Source of the DNA: Pseudomonas sp. B20(2017)
Lineage (GTDB): Bacteria; Pseudomonadota; Gammaproteobacteria; Pseudomonadales; Pseudomonadaceae
Assembly: GCF_002113125.1 (NCBI RefSeq)
Contig: NZ_NEJP01000002.1
Location: forward strand, 62,001-126,000
Length of the DNA: 64,000 bases
Direction of reading: 5' to 3'
The position numbers and the translations under genes were made by a program. The notes beneath the pieces were generated by a model. It was not told where the DNA came from, searched no databases, and was given only the letters and a program-made list of their open reading frames with translations. Below, in pieces: positions 37,791 through 46,506 of the stretch (position 1 is its first letter; each line of letters opens with the position of its first letter).

Positions 37791-39137
37791 ATGAGCCAAC
37801 CCTGGAGCCCTGACAGCTGGCGCGCCCTGCCGATCCAGCAACAACCCCAATACCCCGACGCCGCGCATCTGCGCCAGGTCGAGCAGACGCTGGCCAGCTA
37901 TCCGCCGCTGGTGTTTGCCGGCGAAGCGCGCGAGCTGCGTCGCCAGTTTGCCGAAGTCACTCAGGGCCGGGCGTTCCTGCTGCAGGGCGGCGACTGCGCG
38001 GAAAGCTTTGCCGAATTCTCCGCCGCCAAGATTCGCGACACCTTTAAAGTGTTGCTGCAAATGGCGATCGTCATGACCTTCGCCGCCGGTTGCCCGGTGG
38101 TAAAGGTCGGGCGCATGGCTGGTCAATTCGCCAAGCCGCGCTCGGCCAATGACGAGACCATCGACGGCGTGACCCTGCCGGCCTACCGGGGCGACATCGT
38201 CAACGGCATCGGCTTCGACTCGGCCAGCCGCGTACCGGACCCGGAGCGTCTGCTGCAGTCCTATCACCAATCCACCGCCACCCTCAACCTGCTGCGCGCC
38301 TTCGCCCAGGGCGGTTTTGCCGACCTGCATCAGGTGCACAAGTGGAACCTGGACTTCATCGCCAACTCGGCGCTAGCCGAGAAGTACAGCCACCTCGCCG
38401 ACCGCATCGATGAAACCCTGGCGTTCATGCGCGCCTGCGGCATGGACAGCTCGCCGCAACTGCGCGAAACCAGTTTCTTCACCGCCCACGAAGCCCTGCT
38501 GCTGAACTACGAAGAAGCCTTCGTGCGCCGCGACAGCCTGACCAACGATTACTACGATTGCTCGGCGCACATGCTGTGGATCGGCGACCGCACCCGTCAG
38601 CTCGACGGCGCCCACGTCGAATTCCTGCGCGGGGTGAACAATCCGATCGGCGTCAAAGTCGGCCCGAGCATGAACCCCGACGACCTGATCCGCCTGATCG
38701 ACGTGCTCAACCCGGACAACGATCCGGGCCGCCTCAACCTGATCGCACGGATGGGCGCGAACAAAGTCGGCGATCACCTGCCGGCGCTGATCCGCGCGGT
38801 GCAGCGCGAAGGCAAGCAGGTGCTGTGGAGCTCCGACCCGATGCACGGCAACACCATCAAGGCCAGCAGCGGCTACAAGACTCGCGACTTCGCGCAGATC
38901 CTTGGCGAGGTGAAGCAGTTCTTCCAGGTTCACGAGGCTGAAGGCAGCTACGCTGGCGGCATCCACATCGAGATGACCGGGCAGAACGTCACCGAGTGCA
39001 TCGGTGGCGCGCGGCCGATCACTGAAGATGGTTTGTCGGATCGCTATCACACCCACTGCGACCCGCGGATGAATGCCGATCAGTCGCTGGAACTGGCGTT
39101 TTTGATCGCCGAAACGCTGAAGCAGGTTCGTCGCTAA
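37791..39137 (+). CDS. Class II 3-deoxy-7-phosphoheptulonate (DAHP) synthase
   Basis: A 448-residue plant-type DAHP synthase catalysing the first shikimate step from PEP and erythrose-4-phosphate. Motifs are '[14 protein letters not shown]' near residue 64, '[14 protein letters not shown]' near 105, '[20 protein letters not shown]', '[19 protein letters not shown]', '[15 protein letters not shown]' and 'SDPMHGNT'. It is not in a phenazine operon, so it is the general metabolic copy. A class I enzyme is also in the window at 53210. ATG 37791 directly follows GTG; upstream residues look non-coding. A REP pair follows. Confidence 0.94.
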   Translation: MSQPWSPDSWRALPIQQQPQYPDAAHLRQVEQTLASYPPLVFAGEARELRRQFAEVTQGRAFLLQGGDCAESFAEFSAAKIRDTFKVLLQMAIVMTFAAGCPVVKVGRMAGQFAKPRSANDETIDGVTLPAYRGDIVNGIGFDSASRVPDPERLLQSYHQSTATLNLLRAFAQGGFADLHQVHKWNLDFIANSALAEKYSHLADRIDETLAFMRACGMDSSPQLRETSFFTAHEALLLNYEEAFVRRDSLTNDYYDCSAHMLWIGDRTRQLDGAHVEFLRGVNNPIGVKVGPSMNPDDLIRLIDVLNPDNDPGRLNLIARMGANKVGDHLPALIRAVQREGKQVLWSSDPMHGNTIKASSGYKTRDFAQILGEVKQFFQVHEAEGSYAGGIHIEMTGQNVTECIGGARPITEDGLSDRYHTHCDPRMNADQSLELAFLIAETLKQVRR

Positions 39138-39162
39138 GGTTCGATACCTCTAGCGTCTGAAT

Positions 39163-39264
39163 TGGCCTATTCGCGGGCAAGCCCGCTCCCACAGAGTTTG
39201 TGTCGTACGCAATTTATGTATACGACGCGTTACTTGTGGGAGCCGGGCTTGCCCGCGATGACGT
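39163..39264. repeat. Inverted REP pair (REPIN) with inner stem
   Basis: CGCGGGCAAGCCCGCTCCCA (39172-39191) on the left faces TGTGGGAGCCGGGCTTGCCC (39235-39254) on the right; the right copy has one extra C. Between them GTCGTA and TACGAC can form a small additional stem. It lies between the convergent DAHP synthase and ycaQ-type genes. Confidence 0.9.
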
Positions 39265-39268
39265 CCGC

Positions 39269-40495
39269 TCAGCCGCCGCAAACTTCGGCCAATGCCACCC
39301 GAAGCCGCCCTGCACTTTTCCGCTGACAATTGAGCTGCACCTGCTCAAGCCCCAACCAGTCCGCCATGCGCCGCAAGTTCAGCGCCAGCGCCAGCATCCC
39401 CGCGTCATCCAGCCCCGTTTCTTCCTCGTGCACCGCATGCACTGCCAACCGCCCCGCCGCCCGTTCGGCGCGCAGATCAACCCGCGCAGCAATCCGCTCG
39501 TTGTGCAGGAACGGCAGCACGTAATAGCCGTAGACCCGCTTGTCCTGCGGCGTGTAAATCTCCAGCCGATAGCGGAAGTCGAACAGCCGCTCGGTGCGAC
39601 TGCGCTCCCAGATCAGTGAATCAAACGGTGACAGCAATGCACTGGCCTCAACCTTGCGCGGGATTTTCGGCTCGGGCAGGCAATAAGCGATCTGGCGCCA
39701 ACCAGCGACTTCGCAGGTCAGCAGTTGTCCGTCCTCGACCAGTTCGGCCAGACGCGGGCGGGCATCGGAAGGATTCAGTCGGAAGTAATCACGCAGGTCT
39801 TTTTCCGTGCCAACACCCAGCGCCTGCGCTGCATGCAGCAGCAAACCGCGTTGCGCCTCGGCTTCATCGGGCAATGGCTGTTGCAGCACGGAAGCCGGAA
39901 TCACCCGCTCCGGCAAGTCATACAATCGCTCGAAACCACGGCGCCCGGCCACAGTGACTTCGCCAGCGGCGAACAACCATTCCAGCGCATGTTTTTCCGC
40001 GCTCCAGTCCCACCACGGTCCGGCCTTTTCCTCGCGGGTTGACAGGCTGCCGGCGCCCAATGCGCCCTGCTCCTCGACCGACGCCAGCACTCGGCGAATG
40101 GTGTCCTGTTGCTCGCGGCCGAATCGCGCCAGTTGCTGATAAATGTCTTCACCGCGTTTGGCCCGCTGCATGCGCCAGCCCATCAACGGGTACATCGACA
40201 GCGGCAATAACGACGCTTCATGGCCCCAGTATTCGAACAGCGAACGACGTCGCCCCGAACTCCAGGCAGCCTGGTCGAGCAAGTCAGCAGAATAGGAACC
40301 GAGACGGGAGAACAGCGGCAGGTAGTGCGAGCGCACCACGGCGTTGACGGAGTCGATCTGCAACAGGCCGAGGCGTTCGATCAGCCGGTTGACGTGCATC
40401 GCCTTGACAGCCGGCGGCTGGCGCCCGTGAAACCCTTGGGCAGCCAGTGCCAGACGTCGAGCCTGTTTAAGGGAAAAGGACAATGTCGCGGGCAT
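39269..40495 (-). CDS. ycaQ: YcaQ-type winged-helix DNA glycosylase (interstrand crosslink repair)
   Basis: A 408-residue HTH_42-family protein. E. coli YcaQ unhooks interstrand crosslinks and other bulky alkyl lesions. Recognisable parts are 'VNRLIERLGLLQIDSVNAVV' near residue 35, 'RSHYLPLFSRLGSY', 'FEYWGHEASLLPLSMYPLMG', 'GEVTVAGRRGFERLYDLPER' and 'LLSPFDSLIWERSRTERLFD'. The ATG at 40495 has GGAGG at ideal distance; a start 8 codons upstream is less likely. Single gene. Confidence 0.9.
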   Translation of the reverse strand: MPATLSFSLKQARRLALAAQGFHGRQPPAVKAMHVNRLIERLGLLQIDSVNAVVRSHYLPLFSRLGSYSADLLDQAAWSSGRRRSLFEYWGHEASLLPLSMYPLMGWRMQRAKRGEDIYQQLARFGREQQDTIRRVLASVEEQGALGAGSLSTREEKAGPWWDWSAEKHALEWLFAAGEVTVAGRRGFERLYDLPERVIPASVLQQPLPDEAEAQRGLLLHAAQALGVGTEKDLRDYFRLNPSDARPRLAELVEDGQLLTCEVAGWRQIAYCLPEPKIPRKVEASALLSPFDSLIWERSRTERLFDFRYRLEIYTPQDKRVYGYYVLPFLHNERIAARVDLRAERAAGRLAVHAVHEEETGLDDAGMLALALNLRRMADWLGLEQVQLNCQRKSAGRLRVALAEVCGG

Positions 40496-40559
40496 GTGTT
40501 CCTCCATGTCTGCTCGCAACCTACCTCACCTGAAAGTGGTTTGTGTAGCGATAGCCTCA

Positions 40560-40775
40560 TCATTTATGCATCGGATCATCCCAGAACGGCCGCACCGACT
40601 CATGTTCGACATCGGCCCGGCTGACCCCGATGTCCTTCAACGCTTCGTCGCTCAGACTGGCGAGCAACTCGCGTTCGCGGTGAAGTTCGTACCAGCGGCT
40701 AAACTTGTGCAGCAGATCGGATACCACGTGGATCGAATGCCCGGCTTCGGTTACATACTCTTTCTGACCTTTCAT
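40560..40775 (-). CDS. DUF1127 small protein
   Basis: A 71-residue protein with the DUF1127 core 'WYELHRERELLASLSDEALKDIGVSRADVEHE'; its key run is 'ELLASLSDEALKDIGVSRAD'. DUF1127 proteins are small Arg/Leu-rich proteins, some of which bind RNA or affect phosphate and carbon metabolism in other proteobacteria. GGAGG precedes the ATG. It is divergent from a LysR gene with only about 70 bases between, so the regulator may control it. Confidence 0.87.
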   Translation of the reverse strand: MKGQKEYVTEAGHSIHVVSDLLHKFSRWYELHRERELLASLSDEALKDIGVSRADVEHESVRPFWDDPMHK

Positions 40776-40845
40776 CGTGTTGCCCTCCGTTAGGGATGGC
40801 TCAAGTCTCTGCCTGAGGCTACGATCAATCCAACGAATGTTTCTG

Positions 40846-41727
40846 ATGATTGCCATCTCGGAGATTGATGAATTGTCGGCCTACCCCAGTATCGATACCG
40901 ATGTCCTGCGCACCTTCGTCGCGATTGCCGATCAGGGCGGTTTTACCCGCGCCGGCGAAATGGTCAACCGCACCCAGTCGGCGGTGAGCATGCAGATGAA
41001 GCGTCTGGAAGAGGACGTGTTGCAGCGCCAGTTGTTCGAACGCGACGGGCGTCAGGTGCGCCTCACCGCCGAAGGGCAGGTGTTGCTCGGCTACGCGCGG
41101 CGCATCCTGAAGTTGCACAGTGAAGTGTTCAACACCCTGCGCGAGCCGCATATGGTCGGCACGGTGCGGATCGGTACGCCGGATGATTATGTGATGCGGT
41201 TTCTGCCGGGGATCCTGTCGCGCTTCGCCCAGTTCTATCCGCTGATCCAGATCGAAGTGCATTGCGAGTCGACCAAACAGTTGCTGCAACGCACGGACCT
41301 GGATTTGTCGATCGTCACCCGCGAGCCGGGCAACGAGATTGGCCAACTGCTGCGCAAGGAGCGTTTCGTCTGGGCCGAGGCGCAGAACTTCAGCGCCCAC
41401 GAGCAGACGCCGTTGCCGCTGGCGATGTTCAACAGTGATTGCTTCTGCCGCCTGTGGGCCTGCAACGCGCTGGACGCCATGGGCCGCGAATACCGGATCG
41501 CCTACAACAGCACCAGCCTGTCGGCGTTGATGGCGGTGGTGAGCGCGGGTCTGGCGATTACCGCGCAACTGGAAAGCCTGATCACCCCGGACCTGCGCAT
41601 TCTCGGGGCCGCCGAAGATCTGCCGCTGTTGCCCGAGGCCAGCATCATGCTGATCCGCAACCTCAACAATCCGTCGCCGATTACCGAATGCCTGGCCGAG
41701 CACATCGTCGAGGGCTTCAAACTTTAA
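40846..41727 (+). CDS. LysR-family transcriptional regulator
   Basis: A 293-residue regulator with an N-terminal winged helix ('VLRTFVAIADQGGFTRAGEM', 'NRTQSAVSMQMKRLEEDV') and a periplasmic-binding-type effector domain from about residue 95. Start chosen at ATG 40846; ATG 40837 is an alternative. It is divergent from the DUF1127 gene, and its 3' end overlaps the convergent TSUP gene by 11 bases. Effector unknown. Confidence 0.88.
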   Translation: MIAISEIDELSAYPSIDTDVLRTFVAIADQGGFTRAGEMVNRTQSAVSMQMKRLEEDVLQRQLFERDGRQVRLTAEGQVLLGYARRILKLHSEVFNTLREPHMVGTVRIGTPDDYVMRFLPGILSRFAQFYPLIQIEVHCESTKQLLQRTDLDLSIVTREPGNEIGQLLRKERFVWAEAQNFSAHEQTPLPLAMFNSDCFCRLWACNALDAMGREYRIAYNSTSLSALMAVVSAGLAITAQLESLITPDLRILGAAEDLPLLPEASIMLIRNLNNPSPITECLAEHIVEGFKL

Positions 41728-42466
41728 AGGCGAGCATCACCGCTGACAGCACCAGGAACCCGCAGAACAGCCCACGCAGGAGTTTTTCCGGCATCGCGTG
41801 GGCTACTTTCACGCCCCAGCTGATGCTGGCCAGACCGCCGATGGCCAGCGGCAGACCGATCATCCAGTCCACTTCGTGGTGCACGGCGTACGTCACCAGC
41901 GTAACGCCGGTGCTCGGCAACGCCAATGCCAGCGACAGTCCCTGAGCGACCACCTGAGTGGTGCCGAACAGGCTGGTCAATACCGGCGTCGCCACCACCG
42001 CCCCGCCGACACCGAACAAACCGCCCATGGCGCCCGACGCTGCGCCGAGCACGCCCAGCCATGGCCACGAATAACGCATCTCGGAAGTCGCCGCCGGGCG
42101 CGCGCCAAACATGCGCAACAGGTTATAGGCCGACAACGCCACGAGGAATGCGACAAAGCCGATGCGCATGGTTTGCGCATCGATGCCCACGGCCCAGATC
42201 GAGCCGATCCACGCAAAGCAGAATCCCATCACCGCCAGAGGCAACGCATGGCGGAGTTCGATGCGATTGCGTTGGTGATAACGCCACAGCGCCAGCATCA
42301 CGTTCGGCACCACCATCACCAGCGCCGTGCCTTGGGCGATCTGCTGATCGAGCCCGAACCACACGCCCAGCAGCGGAATGGCGATCAAGCCGCCACCGAT
42401 GCCGAATATCCCGCCCAAAGTGCCGAGGGCGGCGCCAAATACCAGGTACAGCATAAAATCGATCAC
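41717..42466 (-). CDS. TSUP-family (TauE/SafE) membrane transporter
   Basis: A 249-residue inner membrane protein with about eight hydrophobic helices. The two family repeats are 'GTLGGIFGIGGGLIAIPLLG' near residue 14 and 'GAMGGLFGVGGAVVATPVLT' near 150. TSUP proteins export sulfite, sulfoacetate or related organosulfur anions; the substrate here is unknown. The GTG at 42466 has GAGGA 8 bases upstream and is preferred over ATG 42481, which has no Shine-Dalgarno. It is divergent from a second LysR gene that may regulate it. Confidence 0.87.
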   Translation of the reverse strand: MIDFMLYLVFGAALGTLGGIFGIGGGLIAIPLLGVWFGLDQQIAQGTALVMVVPNVMLALWRYHQRNRIELRHALPLAVMGFCFAWIGSIWAVGIDAQTMRIGFVAFLVALSAYNLLRMFGARPAATSEMRYSWPWLGVLGAASGAMGGLFGVGGAVVATPVLTSLFGTTQVVAQGLSLALALPSTGVTLVTYAVHHEVDWMIGLPLAIGGLASISWGVKVAHAMPEKLLRGLFCGFLVLSAVMLAFKV

Positions 42467-42578
42467 AGCGGCATTCCTCATACGTCAGTCAGCGCATCGT
42501 ACGCAGTCGGTGCTGGCACGGAAACGCATAGCAACGCACAATGGCTTTGCCAAATTCGCATAGGCGCTGAGCTGATCA

Positions 42579-43535
42579 ATGAACCCCAATCAATTGACCG
42601 AACAACTCGGACTGTTCCTCGATGTGCTGGAGAGCGGCAGTTTTTCTGCTGCTTCGCGCCGACATCCGCTGACGCCCTCGGCCGTTGCCCGGCGCATCGA
42701 CAGTCTGGAAAGCGCTGTCGGCAGCCAGTTGTTTATCCGTAGCACTCATGCGGTGCGCGCCACGCCGGCCGGCCTTGCATTTGCCGAACGGGCGCGGCGA
42801 ATCGTTGCCGAGCTGCAGCTGGCCCGCGCCGAAGCGGTGTCCCTGAGCAGCGCACCCGAAGGCTTGATTCGGGTGGATGCGCCGGCAGCCTTCGGGCGGC
42901 GGCATCTCGCACCGGTGATTGCCGATTTTCTGGTGCTGTATCCGGGACTCGACGTGCAACTGCACCTGATAGACAGCTTCGTCGACATGGACGGATCGAA
43001 CCTGGGCAAGGTCGATCTGGTGCTGCGTGCCGGACAGATGGCCGACACCCGCCTGGTGGCCACGCCATTGGCGAGCATCGTGCGCATTGCCTGCGCCAGC
43101 CCCGACTACCTGAAGCGTCGGGGCGTGCCGGGCGAGCCCGCGCAATTGAGCGAGCATGACGGCCTCGATTGGGACGGCCTCGCCCCACCTTTCGCCTGGC
43201 GCTTCGAGCAAAACGGGCAGATGCAATTGCACCGCCCGGCACGGGTGCGCATGAGCGCCAACAACGCCGAGGCTTTGGTCTGCGGCGCACTGGCGGGGCT
43301 TGGGATTGCGCATCTGCCGACCTGGCTGGCCAGCGAATACCTGTTGCGTGGCGAGTTGCTGCCGCTGTTCTGTGAAAATGGCCTGCCAACACCGGAAAGC
43401 GCCGGCATTTACGCGCTGCGGCTGCAACAGCAGGCCAGCTCCCGCAGCCGCCTGTTGCTGGAATACCTCAAGACCCGGTTCAGCCCAGTGCCGCCGTGGG
43501 ATCTGGCCCTGCAACGAGAGTTGGGCCGGCACTGA
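42579..43535 (+). CDS. LysR-family transcriptional regulator (PBP2_CrgA-like)
   Basis: A 318-residue regulator. The winged helix is 'LGLFLDVLESGSFSAASRRH' with 'TPSAVARRIDSLESAVGSQL'. The effector domain has 'GLIRVDAPAAFGRRHLAPVI', typical of the CrgA-like LysR group. It is divergent from the TSUP transporter gene with about 110 bases between, the usual arrangement of a LysR gene and its target. Effector unknown. Confidence 0.88.
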   Translation: MNPNQLTEQLGLFLDVLESGSFSAASRRHPLTPSAVARRIDSLESAVGSQLFIRSTHAVRATPAGLAFAERARRIVAELQLARAEAVSLSSAPEGLIRVDAPAAFGRRHLAPVIADFLVLYPGLDVQLHLIDSFVDMDGSNLGKVDLVLRAGQMADTRLVATPLASIVRIACASPDYLKRRGVPGEPAQLSEHDGLDWDGLAPPFAWRFEQNGQMQLHRPARVRMSANNAEALVCGALAGLGIAHLPTWLASEYLLRGELLPLFCENGLPTPESAGIYALRLQQQASSRSRLLLEYLKTRFSPVPPWDLALQRELGRH

Positions 43536-43618
43536 CCGATTCGCCACCGGGCACAATTGTCTGGCGCATTAAAGATTCGAGCGCTAGATTCATCGGTATC
43601 ACCGTTCAAGGCACCGAC

Positions 43619-44083
43619 ATGACCAACGACCGCGACACCTCCGATCACTGCGAAGACCTGCTGCTCGATAATCAGGCCTGCTTCGCCCTGCATTCCACTT
43701 CGCTGATGATGACCAAGGTCTACAAGCCACTGCTGCAAGCACTTGGCCTGACCTATCCGCAATACCTGGCGATGATGGTTTTGTGGGAGAAGGATGGTTT
43801 GACTGTCGGAGAAATCAGTACGCGCCTGCTGACCGATCCGGGCTCGCTGACCCCGCTGCTCAAGCGTCTTGAGGGTGAAGGTTTGCTGAGCCGTACGCGA
43901 AGCCGTGAGGATGAGCGGGTAGTGATCGTTGAACTGACTGCCCAGGGACGCGCCTTGAAAGACAAGGCCCGGACCGTTCCACAATGCATCCTTGGTGCCA
44001 GTGGCTTCACGCTGGAGCGTCTGCAAAACCTGCAAGCCGAGTTGCAGGCCTTACGGGGTCATTTGCAGGACAGCCTCGCTTAA
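43619..44083 (+). CDS. ohrR: Organic peroxide-sensing repressor OhrR
   Basis: A 154-residue MarR-family regulator. The reactive Cys21 is in 'DNQACFALHSTSLMM', followed by 'LGLTYPQYLAMMVLWEKDGL' with the Tyr residues that hold it, the recognition helix 'DPGSLTPLLKRLEGEGLLSR' and a second Cys in 'PQCILGAS'. It represses ohr until oxidised by organic hydroperoxides. The ATG at 43619 gives the family N-terminus. GCGC-TTAA/GCGCTAG elements at 43564-43587 resemble those before ohr and suggest autoregulation. Confidence 0.93.
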   Translation: MTNDRDTSDHCEDLLLDNQACFALHSTSLMMTKVYKPLLQALGLTYPQYLAMMVLWEKDGLTVGEISTRLLTDPGSLTPLLKRLEGEGLLSRTRSREDERVVIVELTAQGRALKDKARTVPQCILGASGFTLERLQNLQAELQALRGHLQDSLA

Positions 44084-44261
44084 GACCTTCCCTTCCCTAC
44101 GGGTGCAGCCTTGCGCCTGTAGGCGAATCGCCCCTTCCCGGCTTACCCCCGAAAAAATTTTTCCTCTCGTTTAATTTAAAAAAAATCTTATATATCAAAA
44201 ACTTGAGATCACGACCCCCCCCTGATCCAAGTGCCGATTCCCGATCTTTTCAAAAATTTAT

Positions 44262-44329
44262 CTTGCGCGCTAAATATTGGCGCAGTACATTTACCTCGCA
44301 CCTAGTTAGCGCGCAAGCAATTAGCGCAA
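44262..44329. promoter_or_regulatory. Candidate OhrR operators upstream of ohr
   Basis: CTTGCGCGCTAA (44262-44273) and TTAGCGCGCAAG (44306-44317) are exact 12-base inverted repeats 32 bases apart. A third half-site, TTAGCGCAA, follows at 44321-44329. The first copy overlaps the -35 box of the candidate promoter at 44263-44291. Confidence 0.6.
44263..44291 (+). promoter_or_regulatory. Candidate sigma-70 promoter of ohr
   Basis: TTGCGC (44263-44268), a 17-base spacer and TACATT (44286-44291), about 65 bases before the ohr ATG and embedded in the inverted repeats. The upstream 100 bases are unusually AT-rich for this genome, which could act as an UP element. Confidence 0.45.
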
Positions 44330-44356
44330 CAAATCACACTTAATGAGGCTCACACC

Positions 44357-44776
44357 ATGCAAACTCTCTACACCGCAATCGCAACTTCCACCGGCGGCCG
44401 TGACGGTCGTGCGATCTCCAGCGACAACATCCTCGACGTCAAACTGGCCACCCCGAAAGAACTCGGCGGTGCCGGCGGCGCGGCTACCAATCCTGAGCAA
44501 CTGTTTGCCGCCGGCTACTCGGCCTGCTTCATCGGCGCGCTGAAATTCGTTGCCAGCCAGACCAAACGCAAAATCCCGGACGACGCATCGATCACTGCTC
44601 ACGTCGGCATCGGTCAGATTCCTGGCGGTTTCGGTCTGGACATCGACCTGCACATCAGCCTGCCGGGCCTGGAACAGGCTGACGCACAAAGCCTGGTCGA
44701 CGCAGCCCACCAGGTCTGCCCGTACTCCAACGCCACTCGCGGCAACGTCGATGTGCGTCTGCACGTCACCGTGTAA
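44357..44776 (+). CDS. ohr: Organic hydroperoxide resistance protein Ohr
   Basis: A 139-residue OsmC/Ohr-family thiol peroxidase that reduces organic hydroperoxides with lipoyl electron donors. The catalytic cysteines are Cys57 in 'FAAGYSACFIGALKFVA' and Cys near 121 in 'HQVCPYSNATRGNVDV'; 'GGAGGAATNPEQLF' is also typical. It lies downstream of ohrR in the same direction but behind its own promoter and operator region. A secreted esterase gene follows 33 bases after the stop. Confidence 0.95.
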   Translation: MQTLYTAIATSTGGRDGRAISSDNILDVKLATPKELGGAGGAATNPEQLFAAGYSACFIGALKFVASQTKRKIPDDASITAHVGIGQIPGGFGLDIDLHISLPGLEQADAQSLVDAAHQVCPYSNATRGNVDVRLHVTV

Positions 44777-44809
44777 TTACTGACACTCAGGCCCGTACAG
44801 GAAATGAAC

Positions 44810-45823
44810 ATGAACACTTTCAGCAAAGTCTTGACCGGTACCCTTCTCGCCCTGTCCGTTCACAGCGCATTCGCCGGGGAGGTTGAACACAACACCCAGG
44901 CGTTCCTCGATGTGCTGAATGCCGGCACCGGTAAACCGATGGAGCAGATGACACCCAAAGATGCCCGCGCCGTGCTGACGGGCGCGCAGTCCGGGGTCAA
45001 ACTGACGCTGCCAAAAGCGGACGTCAGCGAGAAGACCATCCAGGTCGATGGCCAACCGTTGAGCCTGACCATCGTCCGGCCGGCCGGGGTCAAGGGCGAG
45101 CTGCCGGTGTTCATGTTCTTCCACGGCGGCGGCTGGGTGCTGGGGGATTTCCCGACCCATGAACGTCTGGTGCGGGATCTGGTGGTCGGTTCGGGTGCGG
45201 CGGCGGTGTTCGTCAACTACACCCCTTCGCCGGAAGCGCATTACCCGGTGGCGATCAACCAGGCTTACGCCGCGACTAAATGGGTGGCCGAACACGGCAA
45301 AGAGATCAACGTCGACGGCAAGCGTCTGGCGGTGGCGGGCAACAGCGTTGGCGGCAACATGGCGGCAGTCGTCGCCTTGATGGCCAAAGACAAAGGCACC
45401 CCGGCGATCAAATTCCAGGTGCTGCTGTGGCCGGTGACCGATGCCAATTTCGACACCGGTTCGTATAACCAGTACGCCGAGGGGCACTTCCTCACCCGCA
45501 ACATGATGAAGTGGTTCTGGGACAACTACACCACCGACGCCAACCAGCGGAACGAGATCTACGCCTCGCCACTGCGGGCAACCACCGCGCAATTGAAAGG
45601 TCTGCCACCCGCGCTGGTGCAGACTGCGGGGGCTGACGTGCTGCGTGACGAAGGTGAAGCCTACGCCCGCAAACTCGACGAAGCCGGCGTGCCGGTGACC
45701 TCGGTGCGCTACAACGGCATGATCCATGACTACGGTTTGCTCAACGTGGTCAGCCAGGTGCCGGCAGTGCGTTCGGCGATGCTGCAGGCCTCGGAAGAAC
45801 TGAAGCAGCACCTGAAGAAATAA
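44810..45823 (+). CDS. Secreted alpha/beta hydrolase (HSL-type esterase)
   Basis: A 337-residue esterase with an N-terminal signal peptide ('VLTGTLLALSVHSAFAGE'). The hormone-sensitive-lipase motif 'MFFHGGGWVLGDF' near residue 103, the nucleophile in 'VAGNSVGGNMAA' near 182, and the acid and His in 'GADVLRDEGEAY' and 'NGMIHDYGLL' complete the triad. AGGA before ATG 44810 gives better spacing than ATG 44804. Only 33 bases separate it from ohr, so it is probably induced with ohr by organic peroxides. Substrate unknown. Confidence 0.88.
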   Translation: MNTFSKVLTGTLLALSVHSAFAGEVEHNTQAFLDVLNAGTGKPMEQMTPKDARAVLTGAQSGVKLTLPKADVSEKTIQVDGQPLSLTIVRPAGVKGELPVFMFFHGGGWVLGDFPTHERLVRDLVVGSGAAAVFVNYTPSPEAHYPVAINQAYAATKWVAEHGKEINVDGKRLAVAGNSVGGNMAAVVALMAKDKGTPAIKFQVLLWPVTDANFDTGSYNQYAEGHFLTRNMMKWFWDNYTTDANQRNEIYASPLRATTAQLKGLPPALVQTAGADVLRDEGEAYARKLDEAGVPVTSVRYNGMIHDYGLLNVVSQVPAVRSAMLQASEELKQHLKK

Positions 45824-45841
45824 TTTTCATCAGGCACAAAA

Positions 45842-45868
45842 AAGCCCGACTCGATGGTCGGGCTTTTT
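45842..45868. terminator. Bidirectional rho-independent terminator
   Basis: AAGCCCGAC and GTCGGGCTT form a 9-pair stem with a 6-base loop, flanked by an A-run and a T-run. It serves the ohr-esterase unit and the convergent efp gene. Confidence 0.92.
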
Positions 45869-45888
45869 CTTTCCGCAAAAAGCAGCGC

Positions 45889-46458
45889 TTATTTGGCACG
45901 GCCTTTGTAGGAACCGCCTTCGCGGGTATCGATCTCGATCATGTCGCCGATTTCGATGAAGTCAGCAACCGACAGCTCGGTACCGTTCTTCAGTTTGGCA
46001 GGCTTCATCACCTTGCCGGAAGTGTCGCCGCGAGCGGAACCTTCGGTGTAGTCAACCTGACGCACGATGGTGGTCGGCAGCTCTACGGAAACCAGACGCT
46101 CTTCGAAGAACACGGCTTCGCAAACGTCGGTCATGCCTTCTTCAACGAAAGGCAGAACGCTTTCGATGTCTTCGGCGTTCAGCTCGTACATGGTGTAGTC
46201 GGTGGTGTCCATGAACGTGTAGGTGTCGCCGCTGATGAAGGACAGGGTCGCTTCTTTGCGGTCGAGGATCACGTCGTCCAGCTTGTCGTCCGCACCGTAA
46301 ACGGTTTCGGTCTTGTAACCGGTCAGCAGGTTCTTCAGCTTGGTCTTCATGATCGCGCTGTTACGGCCCGACTTGGTGAATTCAGCTTTCTGAACCAGCC
46401 AAGGATCGTTGTCGATACGGATCACTGTACCGGGTTTGAGTTCTTTACCAGTTTTCAT
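45889..46458 (-). CDS. efp: Elongation factor P
   Basis: A 189-residue translation factor that relieves ribosome stalling at proline runs. Three beta-barrel domains fit the length. The modified residue is Arg32 in '[20 protein letters not shown]', not lysine, so this is the rhamnosylated EF-P class found in pseudomonads. The gene for the rhamnosyltransferase EarP lies just upstream on the same strand, 48 bases away. The C-terminal '[20 protein letters not shown]' is typical. Confidence 0.96.
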   Translation of the reverse strand: MKTGKELKPGTVIRIDNDPWLVQKAEFTKSGRNSAIMKTKLKNLLTGYKTETVYGADDKLDDVILDRKEATLSFISGDTYTFMDTTDYTMYELNAEDIESVLPFVEEGMTDVCEAVFFEERLVSVELPTTIVRQVDYTEGSARGDTSGKVMKPAKLKNGTELSVADFIEIGDMIEIDTREGGSYKGRAK

Positions 46459-46506
46459 TGCGAATATCCGAATTTGGATGGGATTTACAAAAATCTAGGC
46501 CGCGTA

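Noticed and set aside
42495..42530. Sigma-54-like box TGGCACG before the TSUP/LysR pair
   Set aside because: The distance between GG and GC elements is nine, not ten bases, and the regulators here are LysR type, which normally use sigma-70.
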